DNA of 64,000 bases from Halomonas halodenitrificans DSM 735 (GCF_000620045.1 NZ_JHVH01000013.1:47245-111244), one strand, 5' to 3'. Counted from the first letter of the stretch, positions 26,714 through 39,626 are shown. Notes: a model not told the origin generated them from the sequence alone. Translations and numbers: made by a program.

Positions 26714-27895
26714 CTAGGGGAGCTCGATGGGCGCCTGCCCCGCCTGGTTAAGAACCGGGTTGGCATACTGGGCCAGCCACCAGTCGCGAAGCTCCGCGGG
26801 AACCTGTGCCAGCCGTGCCTGGAAGCGTGCCCGATCGGCGTCGCTTATCCTGCCGAGCTCGACCAGCTCCGGGGCGGTGCCCAGCGTTTCCAGCGCCAGG
26901 TAGTGGCTGGGGAAGAGGTGGTAGCCTTCCAGTACCTGTCGGTCGATCTCGGCGGCCACCTCGTCCGGCGTGGTGAAATCGGCGGAGAGCGGGGTGCCGA
27001 AGGTGAGTTTCACGCGTCCCTTGTCGCCGGTGATGCCCGCCACAATGGACTGGATGTCCTCGTACTGACTCTTCTCGTAGTTGCCCAGGCTGTGCATCGC
27101 ATGCAGTTCGCGGGCCTTCTGGACATCGCAGGGGTCGTACTCGTAGCTGATCGAGACCGGCACCAGGCGCAGCTCCTCGATCGCCGCGCCCAGGCTGGCC
27201 TGGCGGTCCTCGGCACGCCGCGACATGGTCATCATCTTGATGATGGCGGGGTCGGTGCCGTCGATGCCGTCCTTGGCGCGGCCCTCTCGCTGGGCCATCC
27301 AGATGGAGTGATTGTCCGCGGTGATGGAGTGGCGGATATAGCCGGAGAGCTTCTGGTAGGCGGCGAGCATGGCGCGCTTGCCCCGGGCGCTGCGGGGCAC
27401 GATAAAGCTCTTGTTGAGGCGCATCAGGTCGGTGACATAGGGCTTCTTGAGCAGGTTGTCGCCGATGGCGATCCTCACCGTGTTGCGACCCGCCAGATAG
27501 AGGGCATAGTTGACGAAGGCGGGGTCCAGCGAAATATCGCGATGATTGCCGATAAACAGATACGCCGTATTCGGATCCAGAGTATCGAGCCCGGCGGTCG
27601 TGAACTCGTCGGTGGAGGTGCGAATCATCCGCTCCATGTAGCTGGCGATGCGCTGCTGGAAATCCCGGACGCTCTGCACGCCGCGAACCTGGCGGCGCAG
27701 TGCCAGGCTGGCCAGGGTGCGCGACAGGCCCGGCATCAGGCGCGAGAGTCGCGGCAGGCGGTAGCGGGTCAGGGCATCGAGCAGTTCCGGCTCATGGGTC
27801 AGGCGCGCGAGTACCCCCTCGACTTCATCGTCGTGGTAGGGGCGGATGCCGGCCCAGGGGTCCTGAGCGCTGCTGTCGGATCGGGTCTCGGTCAT
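26714..27895 (-). CDS. PlsC-like glycerophospholipid acyltransferase
   Basis: 393 residues. The LPLAT catalytic block NHRDISLDPAFVNYAL (NHx4D) is at about 118-133, followed by IVPRSARGKRA and the EGR-type block WMAQREGRAKDG near 200. There is no strong membrane helix, so it is likely peripheral. Family members acylate 1-acylglycerol-3-phosphate or similar lipids, but the length exceeds PlsC (about 245), so the exact acceptor is uncertain. It lies five bases after rdgC. Confidence 0.85.
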   Translation of the reverse strand: MTETRSDSSAQDPWAGIRPYHDDEVEGVLARLTHEPELLDALTRYRLPRLSRLMPGLSRTLASLALRRQVRGVQSVRDFQQRIASYMERMIRTSTDEFTTAGLDTLDPNTAYLFIGNHRDISLDPAFVNYALYLAGRNTVRIAIGDNLLKKPYVTDLMRLNKSFIVPRSARGKRAMLAAYQKLSGYIRHSITADNHSIWMAQREGRAKDGIDGTDPAIIKMMTMSRRAEDRQASLGAAIEELRLVPVSISYEYDPCDVQKARELHAMHSLGNYEKSQYEDIQSIVAGITGDKGRVKLTFGTPLSADFTTPDEVAAEIDRQVLEGYHLFPSHYLALETLGTAPELVELGRISDADRARFQARLAQVPAELRDWWLAQYANPVLNQAGQAPIELP

Positions 27896-27900
27896 GGGGC

Positions 27901-28824
27901 TTAGCTGTCGCTTGCGGTGCCGGCCTCGCCGCCTAGCCAGGCTACGAGGCGCTCGGTATTTTCGCCCAGGGCCTGGGCCATCAGCACGAAGTCGGTATCC
28001 AGGCGCAGCAGGGCGTCGTCGCCATCGTCGCTGGCATTGGCCTCGTCGATCAGGGCGTCGCCGAAGCGCAGTGACTTCAGCGCCAGATCATCATGCAGCA
28101 CGAAGCTTAGCCGGCCCTCGACCTCAACGGCCAGCTTGCTGGCCTGCCGGCCGCTCTCCAGCAGCTGCTGGATCTCGTCGCTGTCCAGGTCGACCTGGCG
28201 GGCGCGCAGGACACCGTCGTCCCCCTTGGCCTTGAGTTCCACCTGGTCGCCCATCACCAGGTCGGCGGGACGGGAGGCGGGATCGACGAGCCATTGGGTC
28301 ATGGCGCGCATGGGCATGACCTGGGTCGCCAGCGGCGTGACCTTGAGGGTTCCCAGGGTCTCGCGCAGCAGGTCGAGGAGCTCCTCGGCGCGGCTGCGCG
28401 AACTGGCGTTGATACCGATCAGCCGGCGCCTTGTGTCCCACCACAGGTCGATCTTCTGGCTGCGCACGAAGGCGCGGGGCAGTAGCTCCTCGACGACCTG
28501 CTCCTTGAGGGTGATCTTCTCCTGGCGGCGCAGCTTGCGACCCTCGCGGGCCTCCACGTCGGCGGCGCGTTCGTCGACCTCTTCCTTGACCACGCTGGCG
28601 GGCAGCAGGCGCTCCTGGCGCAGGGCACTCAGCAGGCGCTGGCCCTGTAGCTCATGAAGACGAGCGGTATCGGCACGGCCGCCCGGAAAGGTCCAGCCCA
28701 GGCGACGGGGGTCCTGGCCACCCAGCGGTCGAGCCGCCTGTTCGGTCAGGGCCTCTTCCAGGGTCGCGGCATCCAGCTCAGGAGCGTCGTGCAGCCGATA
28801 AAGGTGTAAGTGCTTGAACCACAT
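27901..28824 (-). CDS. rdgC: Recombination-associated protein RdgC
   Basis: Ring-shaped DNA-binding protein that restrains RecA. 307 residues from MWFKHLHLYRLHDAPE, aligning end to end with E. coli RdgC (MLWFKNLMVYRL...; core EGRKLRRQEKITLKE; LPRAFVRSQ; ending WLGGEAGTA). A longer frame runs about 100 codons upstream across the thioesterase gene on the other strand and is not used. The ribosome site is weak. The 153-base gap upstream is shared with the divergent thioesterase gene. Confidence 0.95.
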   Translation of the reverse strand: MWFKHLHLYRLHDAPELDAATLEEALTEQAARPLGGQDPRRLGWTFPGGRADTARLHELQGQRLLSALRQERLLPASVVKEEVDERAADVEAREGRKLRRQEKITLKEQVVEELLPRAFVRSQKIDLWWDTRRRLIGINASSRSRAEELLDLLRETLGTLKVTPLATQVMPMRAMTQWLVDPASRPADLVMGDQVELKAKGDDGVLRARQVDLDSDEIQQLLESGRQASKLAVEVEGRLSFVLHDDLALKSLRFGDALIDEANASDDGDDALLRLDTDFVLMAQALGENTERLVAWLGGEAGTASDS

Positions 28825-28977
28825 GAAGCATTTTATCCCGAGAAAAAGGGCTGCCATTATCACCGAAGGGGCGCGAGGGTGCCAGCGTCGATCCTGGCTC
28901 AATGATAAAACAAGTGTTTGAACTCGGTGGGCGTAAATGCCTAGAATCGATATTTTCCCCAGCACGGAGTGTGCCCA

Positions 28978-29412
28978 ATGGATAGCCGGATTTCCTCTAC
29001 CTCGCTGCGCGTGCGTGGCTATCATCTCGATGGCTATGGTCACGTCAATAACGCCCGTTACCTCGAATTCATGGAAGAGGGACGTTGGGCCTATTTCGAC
29101 GAACGCCCCGACCTGTTTCGCCGCCTGCAACGTGGTGGCCTGGCCTTCGTGGCGGTGAACGTCAATATCGACTATTGCGCCGCGGCAGTGGCCGGCGATG
29201 ATCTGGAGCTCACCTGCTGGGTCAGCGAGCTGGGTACGCGCAGCGCGCGCATGGCGCAGGAGATTCGCCGACAGGGCGATGACGCCCTGGTGAGTCGCGC
29301 CACCATTACCTTCGTGCTGCTCGACGTTGCCGCCAATCGTGCCATTCCCATCGAGGGCGAGTTGCGCGACCTGCTCGCTCCGCTCGTGCTGGTGTCACAT
29401 CGCGAGGCCTGA
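28978..29412 (+). CDS. Hotdog-fold acyl-CoA thioesterase (YbgC/4HBT type)
   Basis: 144 residues from MDSRISSTSLRVRGYHLDGY. The 4-hydroxybenzoyl-CoA thioesterase pattern is clear: GYGHVNNARYLEFMEEGRW with the catalytic Asp equivalent in HLDGYGHVNN, then VNVNIDYCAAAVAGDDLEL. ATG at 28978 is preferred to GTG at 28969 because CGGAG lies the right distance ahead of it. Substrate unknown. It is just upstream of gyrA but separated by 121 bases with a separate promoter. Confidence 0.88.
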   Translation: MDSRISSTSLRVRGYHLDGYGHVNNARYLEFMEEGRWAYFDERPDLFRRLQRGGLAFVAVNVNIDYCAAAVAGDDLELTCWVSELGTRSARMAQEIRRQGDDALVSRATITFVLLDVAANRAIPIEGELRDLLAPLVLVSHREA

Positions 29413-29448
29413 ACTGGAACAGCCAAGCTCCCTTTGCCGGTGCCGGGG

Positions 29449-29457
29449 TGATATGAT
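29449..29457 (+). promoter_or_regulatory. Extended -10 promoter candidate for gyrA
   Basis: TGA followed by TATGAT at 29452-29457 forms a TGnTATnnT extended -10 element 77 bases before the gyrA ATG. No proper -35 box is seen, which is usual for extended -10 promoters. Confidence 0.45.
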
Positions 29458-29533
29458 GTGAGGCTGTTATGGCGCCCCGGGCAACGCCACGGCGGGCGGC
29501 CAACCTCCTGCAGTGCAAAGGATTCGACGACCC

Positions 29534-32227
<2,694 letters not shown>

Positions 32228-32259
32228 GGGGGTCGTCCCCCCAGGGAGAGTCAGGACGC

Positions 32260-33363
32260 ATGACACGCCATTTCAACTTCTGCGCCGGTCCCGCGGCGCT
32301 GCCTGCCGCGGTGCTGGAGCGGGCCCGCGACGAGATGCTCGATTACCGGGGCCACGGCCTGTCGGTGATGGAGATGAGCCACCGCTCGGCGGAGTACGTC
32401 GCCATCGCCGAGAAGGCGGAGGCCGACCTGCGCGAGCTGCTCGCGATTCCCGCCAACTACCGGGTGCTCTTCACCCAGGGCGGCGCGACCCAGCAGTTTG
32501 CCGCGGTGCCCTATAACCTGCTTGGCGCCGGCGGCACCGCCAACTTCGTGGATACCGGCATCTGGAGCCGCAAGGCCATCGCCGAGGCGCGCCATCTGTT
32601 CGGTGACGCTCGGGTGGCGGCGTCAAGCGAGGCCAGCAGCAATGCGCGGGTACCGGCCCAGGAGGAGATCGAGCTCTCCCGCGATGCCGCCTACCTGCAC
32701 TATACCGCCAACGAGACCATCGGCGGGCTGGCCTTCGACTATATCCCGCGGGGCGTGCGCCCCGATGGGGTCGAGGTGCCGCTGGTCTGCGACATGTCAT
32801 CGTCGATCCTCTCGGGGCCGCTGGATGTCTCGCGGTTCGGCGTGATCTACGCGGGGGCCCAGAAGAATATCGGTCCCGCCGGGCTGGTGGTGGTCATCGT
32901 GCGTGACGACCTGCTCGACCGGGCGCGTGCCGACATGCCCTCGCTGTTTGGCTACAAGGCCCTCGCCGAGGGCGGCTCGATGGTCAATACTCCCGCGACC
33001 TACAGCTGGTATCTGGCGGGGCTGGTCTTCGAGTGGCTCAAGCAGGATATCGGTGGCCTCGCGGCCATGGATGCCATCAATGCGCGCAAGGCCGGCAAGC
33101 TGTATGCCGCCATCGACGCCAGCGGCCTCTACTCCAATTCCATCGCGCCGGCCAACCGTTCACGCATGAACGTGCCCTTCGTGCTTGCCGACCCGCGTCT
33201 GGACAAGGGGTTTCTCGCCGAGGCCGAGCAGGCGGGGCTGCTCAACCTCAAGGGTCACCGCAGCGTGGGCGGCATGCGCGCCAGTCTGTATAACGCCGTA
33301 CCCGAGGCCGCCGTGGATGCACTGATCGACTTCATGGCCGATTTCGAAAACAGAAAGGGCTGA
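32260..33363 (+). CDS. serC: Phosphoserine aminotransferase
   Basis: PLP enzyme of serine and pyridoxal phosphate synthesis. 367 residues from MTRHFNFCAGPAALPAAVL. Cofactor Lys is in AGAQKNIGPAG; TQGGATQQFAAVP binds phosphate. The ATG at 32260 is the family start; a longer frame begins within the gyrA-serC spacer. AGGGAGAG lies upstream. It is eight bases from pheA, so co-transcribed. Confidence 0.97.
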   Translation: MTRHFNFCAGPAALPAAVLERARDEMLDYRGHGLSVMEMSHRSAEYVAIAEKAEADLRELLAIPANYRVLFTQGGATQQFAAVPYNLLGAGGTANFVDTGIWSRKAIAEARHLFGDARVAASSEASSNARVPAQEEIELSRDAAYLHYTANETIGGLAFDYIPRGVRPDGVEVPLVCDMSSSILSGPLDVSRFGVIYAGAQKNIGPAGLVVVIVRDDLLDRARADMPSLFGYKALAEGGSMVNTPATYSWYLAGLVFEWLKQDIGGLAAMDAINARKAGKLYAAIDASGLYSNSIAPANRSRMNVPFVLADPRLDKGFLAEAEQAGLLNLKGHRSVGGMRASLYNAVPEAAVDALIDFMADFENRKG

Positions 33364-33370
33364 CAACATC

Positions 33371-34462
33371 ATGAGCGATACCCCCATCGACCTCGATGCG
33401 TTGCGCGATCGTATCGACGACCTGGACAGCCAGCTGCTGACGCTGATGAACGAGCGCGCCGAGTGTGCCCAGCGGGTCGCCCAGGTCAAGACCACCGCCG
33501 ATGCCGGGGCGGTATTCTATCGCCCCGAGCGCGAGGCCCAGGTGCTGCGGCGGATCATGGCGCTCAACAAGGGGCCGCTGGATAGCGAGGAGGTGGCCAG
33601 GCTGTTCCGCGAGATCATGTCGGCCTGCCTGGCGCTGGAGCAGCCCATCAAGGTGGCCTATCTGGGGCCGGAGGGCACCTTTACCCAGCAAGCGACCCTC
33701 AAGCATTTCGGCGAAAGCGCGGTCAGCCTGCCCATGGCCGCCATCGACGAGGTGTTCCGCGAGGTCGAGGCCGGTGCGGTCAACTATGGGGTGGTGCCGG
33801 TGGAGAATTCCACCGAAGGCGTGATCAACCACACCCTGGACTCCTTCATGGACTCGGGGCTGCGCATCTGTGGAGAGGTGGTGCTGCGTATTCACCATCA
33901 CCTCCTGGTGGGAGAGACTACCCGGCACGACAAGGTGTCGCGTATCTACTCGCATCCGCAGTCGTTTGCCCAGTGTCGCAAGTGGCTGGATGCTCATTAC
34001 CCCCAGGCCGAGCGGGTGCCGGTCTCGTCCAATGCCGAGGCGGCCCGCCTGGTCAAGACCGAATGGCACAGCGCCGCCATCGCCGGCGACATGTCGGCCA
34101 AGCTCTATGACCTCACCCGGCTCGCCGAGAAGATCGAGGACCGTCCGGACAACTCCACGCGCTTCCTGATCATCGGCAATCAGGCCGTGCCCCTGTCCAG
34201 CGATGACAAGACCTCCATCGTCGTGGCCATGCGTAACCAGCCCGGCGCGCTCCACGATCTGCTCGAGCCCTTCCATCGCCACCGGATCGACATGACTCGC
34301 CTGGAGACCCGGCCGTCGCGTAGCGGCGTGTGGAACTATGTCTTCTTCATCGACTTCAAGGGCCATCATGACGAGCCGCGTGTGGCGGCGGTGCTGGAGG
34401 AGGTGCGATTGCGTGCCGCCGAGGTCAAGGTGCTGGGTTCCTATCCCGTCGGCGTGCTCTAG
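33371..34462 (+). CDS. pheA: Bifunctional chorismate mutase/prephenate dehydratase
   Basis: 363 residues. Residues 8-95 are an AroQ-type chorismate mutase (LDALRDRIDDLDSQLLTLMN), 97-275 the dehydratase (VAYLGPEGTFTQQA; ENSTEGVINHTLD; NSTRFLIIG), and 285-360 an ACT domain with the Phe-binding motif PGALHDLLEPF and ETRPSR. Makes phenylpyruvate from chorismate and should be inhibited by phenylalanine. Three bases separate it from the tyrA-aroA fusion; the hisC2/hisHb aminotransferase found here in Pseudomonas is absent. Confidence 0.97.
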   Translation: MSDTPIDLDALRDRIDDLDSQLLTLMNERAECAQRVAQVKTTADAGAVFYRPEREAQVLRRIMALNKGPLDSEEVARLFREIMSACLALEQPIKVAYLGPEGTFTQQATLKHFGESAVSLPMAAIDEVFREVEAGAVNYGVVPVENSTEGVINHTLDSFMDSGLRICGEVVLRIHHHLLVGETTRHDKVSRIYSHPQSFAQCRKWLDAHYPQAERVPVSSNAEAARLVKTEWHSAAIAGDMSAKLYDLTRLAEKIEDRPDNSTRFLIIGNQAVPLSSDDKTSIVVAMRNQPGALHDLLEPFHRHRIDMTRLETRPSRSGVWNYVFFIDFKGHHDEPRVAAVLEEVRLRAAEVKVLGSYPVGVL

Positions 34463-34465
34463 GGC

Positions 34466-36838
34466 ATGGCACCGACCGTGAATCGAACGCTCGATGAACC
34501 CCGCATCCTGATTGTCGGGCTCGGCCTGATCGGCGGCTCGCTGGCCGCGGCCCTGCGGGCGAGAGGCTACGCTCGTCGCGACAGCGACGATGCCGGCGGC
34601 GTCGGGCCGGTTAGGCAAGCCGGCGGCTTCGGGCCGGCCAGGCAAACCGGCGGCTTCGGGCCGGCCAGGCAAATAGTCGCTTGCGATCCGGACCCCGAAG
34701 AGATCCGTCGCGGCCTCGAGATGGGGCTGATCGACCGCGGGGATACGCGGCTCGAGGAGGTGATCGACGGTGCCTCGCTGGTGGTGCTGGCGGTGCCGGT
34801 GCTGGCCATGCAGGGCGTGATGACCAGGGTGGCCGGCCTGCTGCCGCGCGCCGCGCGGGAGGTGGTGATCACCGACGTGGGCAGCACCAAGGCCGCGATT
34901 CGCGACTGCGCCCGGCAGGCCTTCGGCGGGGTGCCGGAGAACCTGGTGCTGGGTCATCCCATCGCCGGCTCCGAGAAGAGCGGCGTGGCGGCCGCCGACC
35001 CCGAGCTCTATGTCGGCCACAAGGTGATCCTGACGCCCGAGCCGGATACCGACCCCGAGGCGCTGGGCCGCGTACGGGCGCTGTGGGGCGCCTGCGGCGC
35101 CGAGGTGCTGGAGATGGAGGTGGCCCGCCACGACCAGGTGCTGGCCCGCACCAGTCATCTGCCGCACTTGCTGGCCTTTTCTCTGGTGGACACCCTGGCG
35201 CGCCAGGATGAACGCCTGGAGATCTTTCGGTATGCCGCCGGCGGCTTTCGCGACTTTACCCGTATCGCCGGCAGCGACCCCGTGATGTGGCGCGATATCT
35301 TCACCGCCAATCGCGATGCCGTGCTCGCGTCCCTGGATGACTTCGAGGCCGGCGTGGCGCGATTGCGTGACGCCGTGGAGCGGGGCGACGGCGACGCCAT
35401 GCTGGCGACCTTCGATCGCGCCAGGCACGCGCGGCACTATTTCGAATCCCTGCTTAACAAGCGCAGCTATCAGGCGGAATATCAGATGCAACAGCAAGGC
35501 AAGTTGCGCTACCGGATGAGCCCCGGTGGCGCCGTGGCCGGCCGCATTCGCGTGCCCGGCGACAAGTCCATTTCCCATCGTTCCATCATGTTCGGCGCCC
35601 TGGCCGACGGCGTCACCGAGATCCAGGGCTTCCTGGAGGGCGAGGACAGCCTGGCGACCCTGCAGGCATTTCGCGAGATGGGGGTGGCCATCGAGGGCCC
35701 CCACCAGGGGCGTGTGACCGTCCATGGTGTCGGCATGCATGGCCTCAAGGCGCCTTCCGGCCCCCTTTATGTGGGCAATGCCGGCACCGCCATGCGGCTG
35801 TTTGCCGGTCTGCTGGCCGGTCAGGCCTTCGACACCGAGCTTGCCGGTGACACCTCCTTGACCAAGCGGCCCATGAATCGAGTGGCCGATCCGCTGCGCC
35901 TGATGGGGGCCAGGATCGACACCGCCGAGGGTGGGCGTCCGCCACTGCAGCTTCACGGTGGCCGTGCGCTGAAGGGCATTACCTATGACATGCCCATGGC
36001 CAGTGCCCAGGTGAAGTCCTGTCTGCTGCTCGCCGGCCTCTACGCCGAAGGGGAGACCCGGGTGCGTGAACCGGCCCCGACCCGGGACCACACCGAGCGC
36101 ATGCTGGCCGGGTTCGGCTATGCGGTGCAGCGGGAAGGCGATACCTGCTGGCTCACGGGGGGCGGCACCCTGTCCGCGGCGCCCATTGATGTGCCCGGCG
36201 ATATCTCCTCGGCGACCTTCTTCCTGGTGGCCGCGGCCATCACTCCGGGTGCCGACCTGGTGCTGGAGCACGTCGGCATCAACCCGACCCGCATCGGCGT
36301 GATCAATATTCTCCAGTTGATGGGTGCCGACCTGCGCCTGGAGAACGAGCGTGAGGTGGGCGGCGAGCCGGTCGCCGACCTGCATATTCGCCATGTGCCA
36401 CTCCAGGGTATCGATATCCCGGTGGAGCAGGTGCCCCTGGCCATCGACGAATTGCCGGCGCTGTTTATCGCCGCGGCCAATGCCCGAGGCACCTCGCGTC
36501 TGCGCGGGGCGGAAGAGCTCCGGGTCAAGGAATCCGACCGACTGCAGGCCATGGCGAACGGGCTGGCGGCCATCGGTGTCGAACACCATCTCTATCCCGA
36601 TGGCATCGACATCGTCGGTGGCGGGAATGCCGAGGGCCCCAACTACAGCGGCGGGCGCATCGACAGCCTCGAAGACCACCGCATCGCCATGTCATTCGCC
36701 GTCGCCGCATTGCGGGCGAGCGAGGAGATCGTGATCGACGACTGCGCCAACGTCGCCACTTCCTTCCCGGGATTTGTCGACCTGGCACGCAAGGTGGGGC
36801 TGACACTCAATGAGGAATCGGCCGAGGAGGGCGCATGA
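34466..36838 (+). CDS. Prephenate dehydrogenase / EPSP synthase fusion, with in-frame repeat insertion
   Basis: 790 residues. Residues 1-335 are TyrA-type cyclohexadienyl dehydrogenase: Rossmann [10 protein letters not shown] at 18-27, [13 protein letters not shown], and the substrate motif [13 protein letters not shown]. From about 345 comes AroA (EPSP synthase): [36 protein letters not shown], and [15 protein letters not shown]. The fusion (tyrA.aroF of Pseudomonas nomenclature) is known. Unusual: between the first helix and second strand of the Rossmann fold (residues about 39-69) lies an insertion of three near-identical 9-residue units GGFGPARQ(T). It starts ATG with little spacer after pheA and overlaps cmk by four bases (ATGA). 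Confidence 0.95.
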   Translation: MAPTVNRTLDEPRILIVGLGLIGGSLAAALRARGYARRDSDDAGGVGPVRQAGGFGPARQTGGFGPARQIVACDPDPEEIRRGLEMGLIDRGDTRLEEVIDGASLVVLAVPVLAMQGVMTRVAGLLPRAAREVVITDVGSTKAAIRDCARQAFGGVPENLVLGHPIAGSEKSGVAAADPELYVGHKVILTPEPDTDPEALGRVRALWGACGAEVLEMEVARHDQVLARTSHLPHLLAFSLVDTLARQDERLEIFRYAAGGFRDFTRIAGSDPVMWRDIFTANRDAVLASLDDFEAGVARLRDAVERGDGDAMLATFDRARHARHYFESLLNKRSYQAEYQMQQQGKLRYRMSPGGAVAGRIRVPGDKSISHRSIMFGALADGVTEIQGFLEGEDSLATLQAFREMGVAIEGPHQGRVTVHGVGMHGLKAPSGPLYVGNAGTAMRLFAGLLAGQAFDTELAGDTSLTKRPMNRVADPLRLMGARIDTAEGGRPPLQLHGGRALKGITYDMPMASAQVKSCLLLAGLYAEGETRVREPAPTRDHTERMLAGFGYAVQREGDTCWLTGGGTLSAAPIDVPGDISSATFFLVAAAITPGADLVLEHVGINPTRIGVINILQLMGADLRLENEREVGGEPVADLHIRHVPLQGIDIPVEQVPLAIDELPALFIAAANARGTSRLRGAEELRVKESDRLQAMANGLAAIGVEHHLYPDGIDIVGGGNAEGPNYSGGRIDSLEDHRIAMSFAVAALRASEEIVIDDCANVATSFPGFVDLARKVGLTLNEESAEEGA
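34594..34674 (+). repeat. 27-bp minisatellite, three copies, within tyrA-aroA
   Basis: Units 34594-34620, 34621-34647 and 34648-34674. Units 2 and 3 differ only in their last base; unit 1 differs at five positions (GTCGGGCCGGTTAGG against TTCGGGCCGGCCAGG, plus AAGC against AAAC). Each unit contains the near-palindrome GGGCCGGCC. The length is a multiple of three, so the frame is kept. Confidence 0.95.
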
Positions 36839-37527
36839 GCGACACCCGGATACCGGTACTGACCATCGACGGGCCCGGCGGGGCCGGCAAGGGCACCATC
36901 AGCCGCCTGGTCGCCGCGCGGCTGGGTTGGCACCTGCTCGACAGCGGTGCCCTCTATCGACTCACGGCGCTCGCCGCCGGCAAGCATGACATCTCTCTGG
37001 AGGATGAGGCGGGCCTCGCCGAGGTGGCTCGCCGCCTCGACGTGGTCTTCATCGCCGAAGGCGAGTCGACTCGCGTGATGCTGGAGGGAGACGATGCCAC
37101 GACCGCCATCCGTACCGAGCAGGTCGGCGATGCCGCCTCGCGTGTCGCCGCACTCCCGACGGTGCGCGAGGCGCTGCTGAGCCGTCAGCGCGACTTCTGC
37201 CAGGCCCCCGGCCTGGTGGCCGATGGTCGTGACATGGGGACCGTGGTCTTTACCGCCGCGCCGCTAAAGATATTTCTTACCGCTTCGGCCTCCGAGCGTG
37301 CCCATCGCCGCCAGGGCCAGTTGCGAGAAGTGGGTGTGGATGCTAGTCTATCGAGTCTTTTAAAGGAGATACAGGCGCGCGACGCCCGCGATATGCAGCG
37401 CAGCGTGGCGCCACTCAAGCCGGCAGACGATGCCATCACGCTTGATACCACGCGCCTGACGATACCGGAAGTGGTGGATCGGCTGACGGAGCTTCTGACC
37501 CAGCGGGGTCTGCTCCACAACGCCTGA
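36835..37527 (+). CDS. cmk: Cytidylate kinase
   Basis: Phosphorylates CMP and dCMP. 230 residues. P-loop [18 protein letters not shown] at 8-25; CMP-binding [13 protein letters not shown] near 34-46; the [11 protein letters not shown] loop; the lid [10 protein letters not shown]. It overlaps tyrA-aroA by the ATGA tetranucleotide, indicating translational coupling. Followed by the 180-base rpsA leader. Confidence 0.97.
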   Translation: MSDTRIPVLTIDGPGGAGKGTISRLVAARLGWHLLDSGALYRLTALAAGKHDISLEDEAGLAEVARRLDVVFIAEGESTRVMLEGDDATTAIRTEQVGDAASRVAALPTVREALLSRQRDFCQAPGLVADGRDMGTVVFTAAPLKIFLTASASERAHRRQGQLREVGVDASLSSLLKEIQARDARDMQRSVAPLKPADDAITLDTTRLTIPEVVDRLTELLTQRGLLHNA

Positions 37528-37541
37528 AACTCCCTTGCGGC

Positions 37542-37681
37542 GCCTTCGGCAGCATGTGATGACGTGGCTTGGCACCGTTAGCCGAGAGCCGAGCCAGGTC
37601 GAACCAGCGCCAACATCTCCGAAGGCTTGGTAAATAAGGCCCGCACTCGCTGGTGGTGCGGAGGAAGCGGTTCTGCCGCAC
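37542..37681 (+). promoter_or_regulatory. Structured leader RNA of rpsA
   Basis: The 180-base cmk-rpsA spacer holds an 8-bp closing helix (GCCTTCGG 37542-37549 with CCGAAGGC 37619-37626) around an inner GGCTTGGC/GCCGAGAGCC hairpin. Then come three alternating segments: CCGCAC 37641-37646, GTGCGG 37656-37661, CCGCAC 37676-37681. The middle one can pair with either neighbour. A purine-rich AGGA lies shortly before the ATG. S1 represses its own translation in E. coli through a folded leader; this arrangement suggests an equivalent switch. The fold is read by eye only. Confidence 0.6.
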
Positions 37682-37707
37682 TTTAACGTTGATCACGTAG
37701 GAACATC

Positions 37708-39384
37708 ATGAGCGAAAGCTTTGCTGAACTTTTTGAACAGTCTCTCCAGGACATCAACATGGAGCCGGGCGCCATTGTCGTGGCGACCGTCGTCGACATC
37801 GAAGGTGACTGGGTTACTGTCAATGCCGGCCTGAAGTCCGAAGGTCAGATTCCCTCGGCCCAGTTCCGTGACGAGAACGGCGAGCTGGCCATCGCCGTGG
37901 GTGACGAGGTCCACGTCGCCCTGGAAGCCGTCGAGGATGGTTTCGGCGAGACCCGCCTGTCCCGCGAGAAGGCCAAGCGTGCCGAAGCATGGAAGGTTCT
38001 GGAAGCCGCCTTCGAGAAGGACGAGATCGTCAAGGGCGTGATCAACGGCAAGGTCAAGGGTGGCTTCACCGTCGATGTCGACTCCATTCGTGCCTTCCTG
38101 CCGGGTTCTCTGGTCGACGTGCGTCCGGTCCGCGACACCACGCACCTCGAGAACAAGGAGCTCGACTTCAAGGTCATCAAGCTCGATCCGAAGCGCAACA
38201 ACGTTGTCGTTTCTCGTCGTGCCGTGCTTGAAGCCGAGAACAGCGCCGAGCGTGAGGCCCTGCTGGCCACGCTGCAGGAAGGTCAGCAGATCCTGGGTAT
38301 CGTCAAGAACCTCACCGACTACGGCGCCTTCGTCGACCTCGGTGGCGTCGACGGCCTGCTGCACATCACCGACATGGCCTGGAAGCGCATCAAGCATCCG
38401 AGCGAGATCGTGGCCGTGGGCGACGAGATCAGCGTCAAGGTGCTCAAGTTCGATCGCGAGCGCAATCGCGTTTCCCTGGGCCTGAAGCAGCTGGGCGAGG
38501 ATCCGTGGGTCAACATCAAGGATCGCTACCCGGAAGGCACCAAGGTGCACGCCACCGTCACCAACCTCACCGATTACGGCTGCTTCGCCGAGCTGGAAGA
38601 GGGTGTCGAGGGTCTGGTCCACGTCTCCGAAATGGACTGGACCAACAAGAACATCCATCCGTCCAAGGTGGTTCAGGTCGGCGATGATGTGGATGTCATG
38701 ATTCTGGACATCGACGAGGAGCGTCGTCGTATCTCCCTGGGTATCAAGCAGTGCACCGCGAATCCCTGGGAAACCTTCAGCGCGACGTATAACAAGGGCG
38801 ATCGTGTTGCCGGTACCATCAAGTCGATCACCGACTTCGGCATCTTCATCGGCCTGGAAGGCGGCATCGACGGTCTGGTTCACCTCTCCGACATCTCTTG
38901 GACCGATACCGGCGAAGAAGCGGTTCGTCAGTTCAAGAAGGGCGACGAGGCCGAGGCCGTGATCCTCTCCATCGATCCGGAGCGTGAGCGCATCTCCCTG
39001 GGCGTCAAGCAGCTGGATACCGATCCGGTCGCGGAGTTCATGGCCGTGAACGACAAGGGTGCCATCGTGACCGGTCGCGTGATCGAGGTCGATGCCAAGC
39101 AGGCCCAGGTCGAGCTGGCTACCGATGTCATCGCCGTTCTCAAGGCCTCCGAGATCAGTGCCGACCGCATCGAGGATGCTCGCAATGTCCTCAACGAGGG
39201 CGACAGCGTCGAGGCTCGCATCATCGGTGTGGATCGCAAGAACCGCCAGATCAACCTCTCCGTCAAGGCCAAGGATCAGGACGACACGCGTCAGAACCTG
39301 AAGAAGCTGCGTGAGGAATCTACCGAGAGCGGTGGCGCGACCACCATCGGCGACCTTATCAAGCAGCAGATGGGTCAGGACTGA
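37708..39384 (+). CDS. rpsA: 30S ribosomal protein S1
   Basis: 558 residues with six S1 repeats, e.g. [19 protein letters not shown] (1), [20 protein letters not shown] (2), [19 protein letters not shown] (3), [20 protein letters not shown] (4), [20 protein letters not shown] (5) and [20 protein letters not shown] (6). Binds mRNA leaders on the 30S subunit. GTAGGAAC lies just before the ATG. A strong terminator follows. In Pseudomonas ihfB is next; here it is mvaT. Confidence 0.98.
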   Translation: MSESFAELFEQSLQDINMEPGAIVVATVVDIEGDWVTVNAGLKSEGQIPSAQFRDENGELAIAVGDEVHVALEAVEDGFGETRLSREKAKRAEAWKVLEAAFEKDEIVKGVINGKVKGGFTVDVDSIRAFLPGSLVDVRPVRDTTHLENKELDFKVIKLDPKRNNVVVSRRAVLEAENSAEREALLATLQEGQQILGIVKNLTDYGAFVDLGGVDGLLHITDMAWKRIKHPSEIVAVGDEISVKVLKFDRERNRVSLGLKQLGEDPWVNIKDRYPEGTKVHATVTNLTDYGCFAELEEGVEGLVHVSEMDWTNKNIHPSKVVQVGDDVDVMILDIDEERRRISLGIKQCTANPWETFSATYNKGDRVAGTIKSITDFGIFIGLEGGIDGLVHLSDISWTDTGEEAVRQFKKGDEAEAVILSIDPERERISLGVKQLDTDPVAEFMAVNDKGAIVTGRVIEVDAKQAQVELATDVIAVLKASEISADRIEDARNVLNEGDSVEARIIGVDRKNRQINLSVKAKDQDDTRQNLKKLREESTESGGATTIGDLIKQQMGQD

Positions 39385-39413
39385 TCGGATAGCAACTTCC
39401 GACAGGCTCCAGG

Positions 39414-39444
39414 AACCGCCGCCCCTCGGGGCGGCGGTTTTTTT
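39414..39444 (+). terminator. Rho-independent terminator of rpsA
   Basis: AACCGCCGCCCC and GGGGCGGCGGTT form an 11-12 bp stem with a three-base TCG loop, followed by a run of T. It ends the gyrA-to-rpsA transcription unit. Confidence 0.95.
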
Positions 39445-39626
39445 CACACTTCTTTATTTCTCATTTTTTTTATTTATATCGCACTCGCGTGCAGCATGTG
39501 CTCTCGCTCGAGAGCAGTACGATATCCAGAAGTGCGACTTACTTAATCTTTTCACAAGACAATACATGAGATCGGTATCCTGGGCGTCGTTAAAATTTGC
39601 GCAATGTAATCAATACGGCCAGACTA

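Noticed and set aside
34594..34674. CRISPR-like spaced repeats
   Set aside because: The 27-bp units are directly adjacent with no spacers and lie inside a coding frame.
33332..36679. A 1115-codon open frame on the minus strand opposite pheA and tyrA-aroA
   Set aside because: It is antisense to clearly coding genes, starts and ends without gene-like context, and its translation is His/Gly/Gln-rich low-complexity sequence typical of GC-rich shadow frames.
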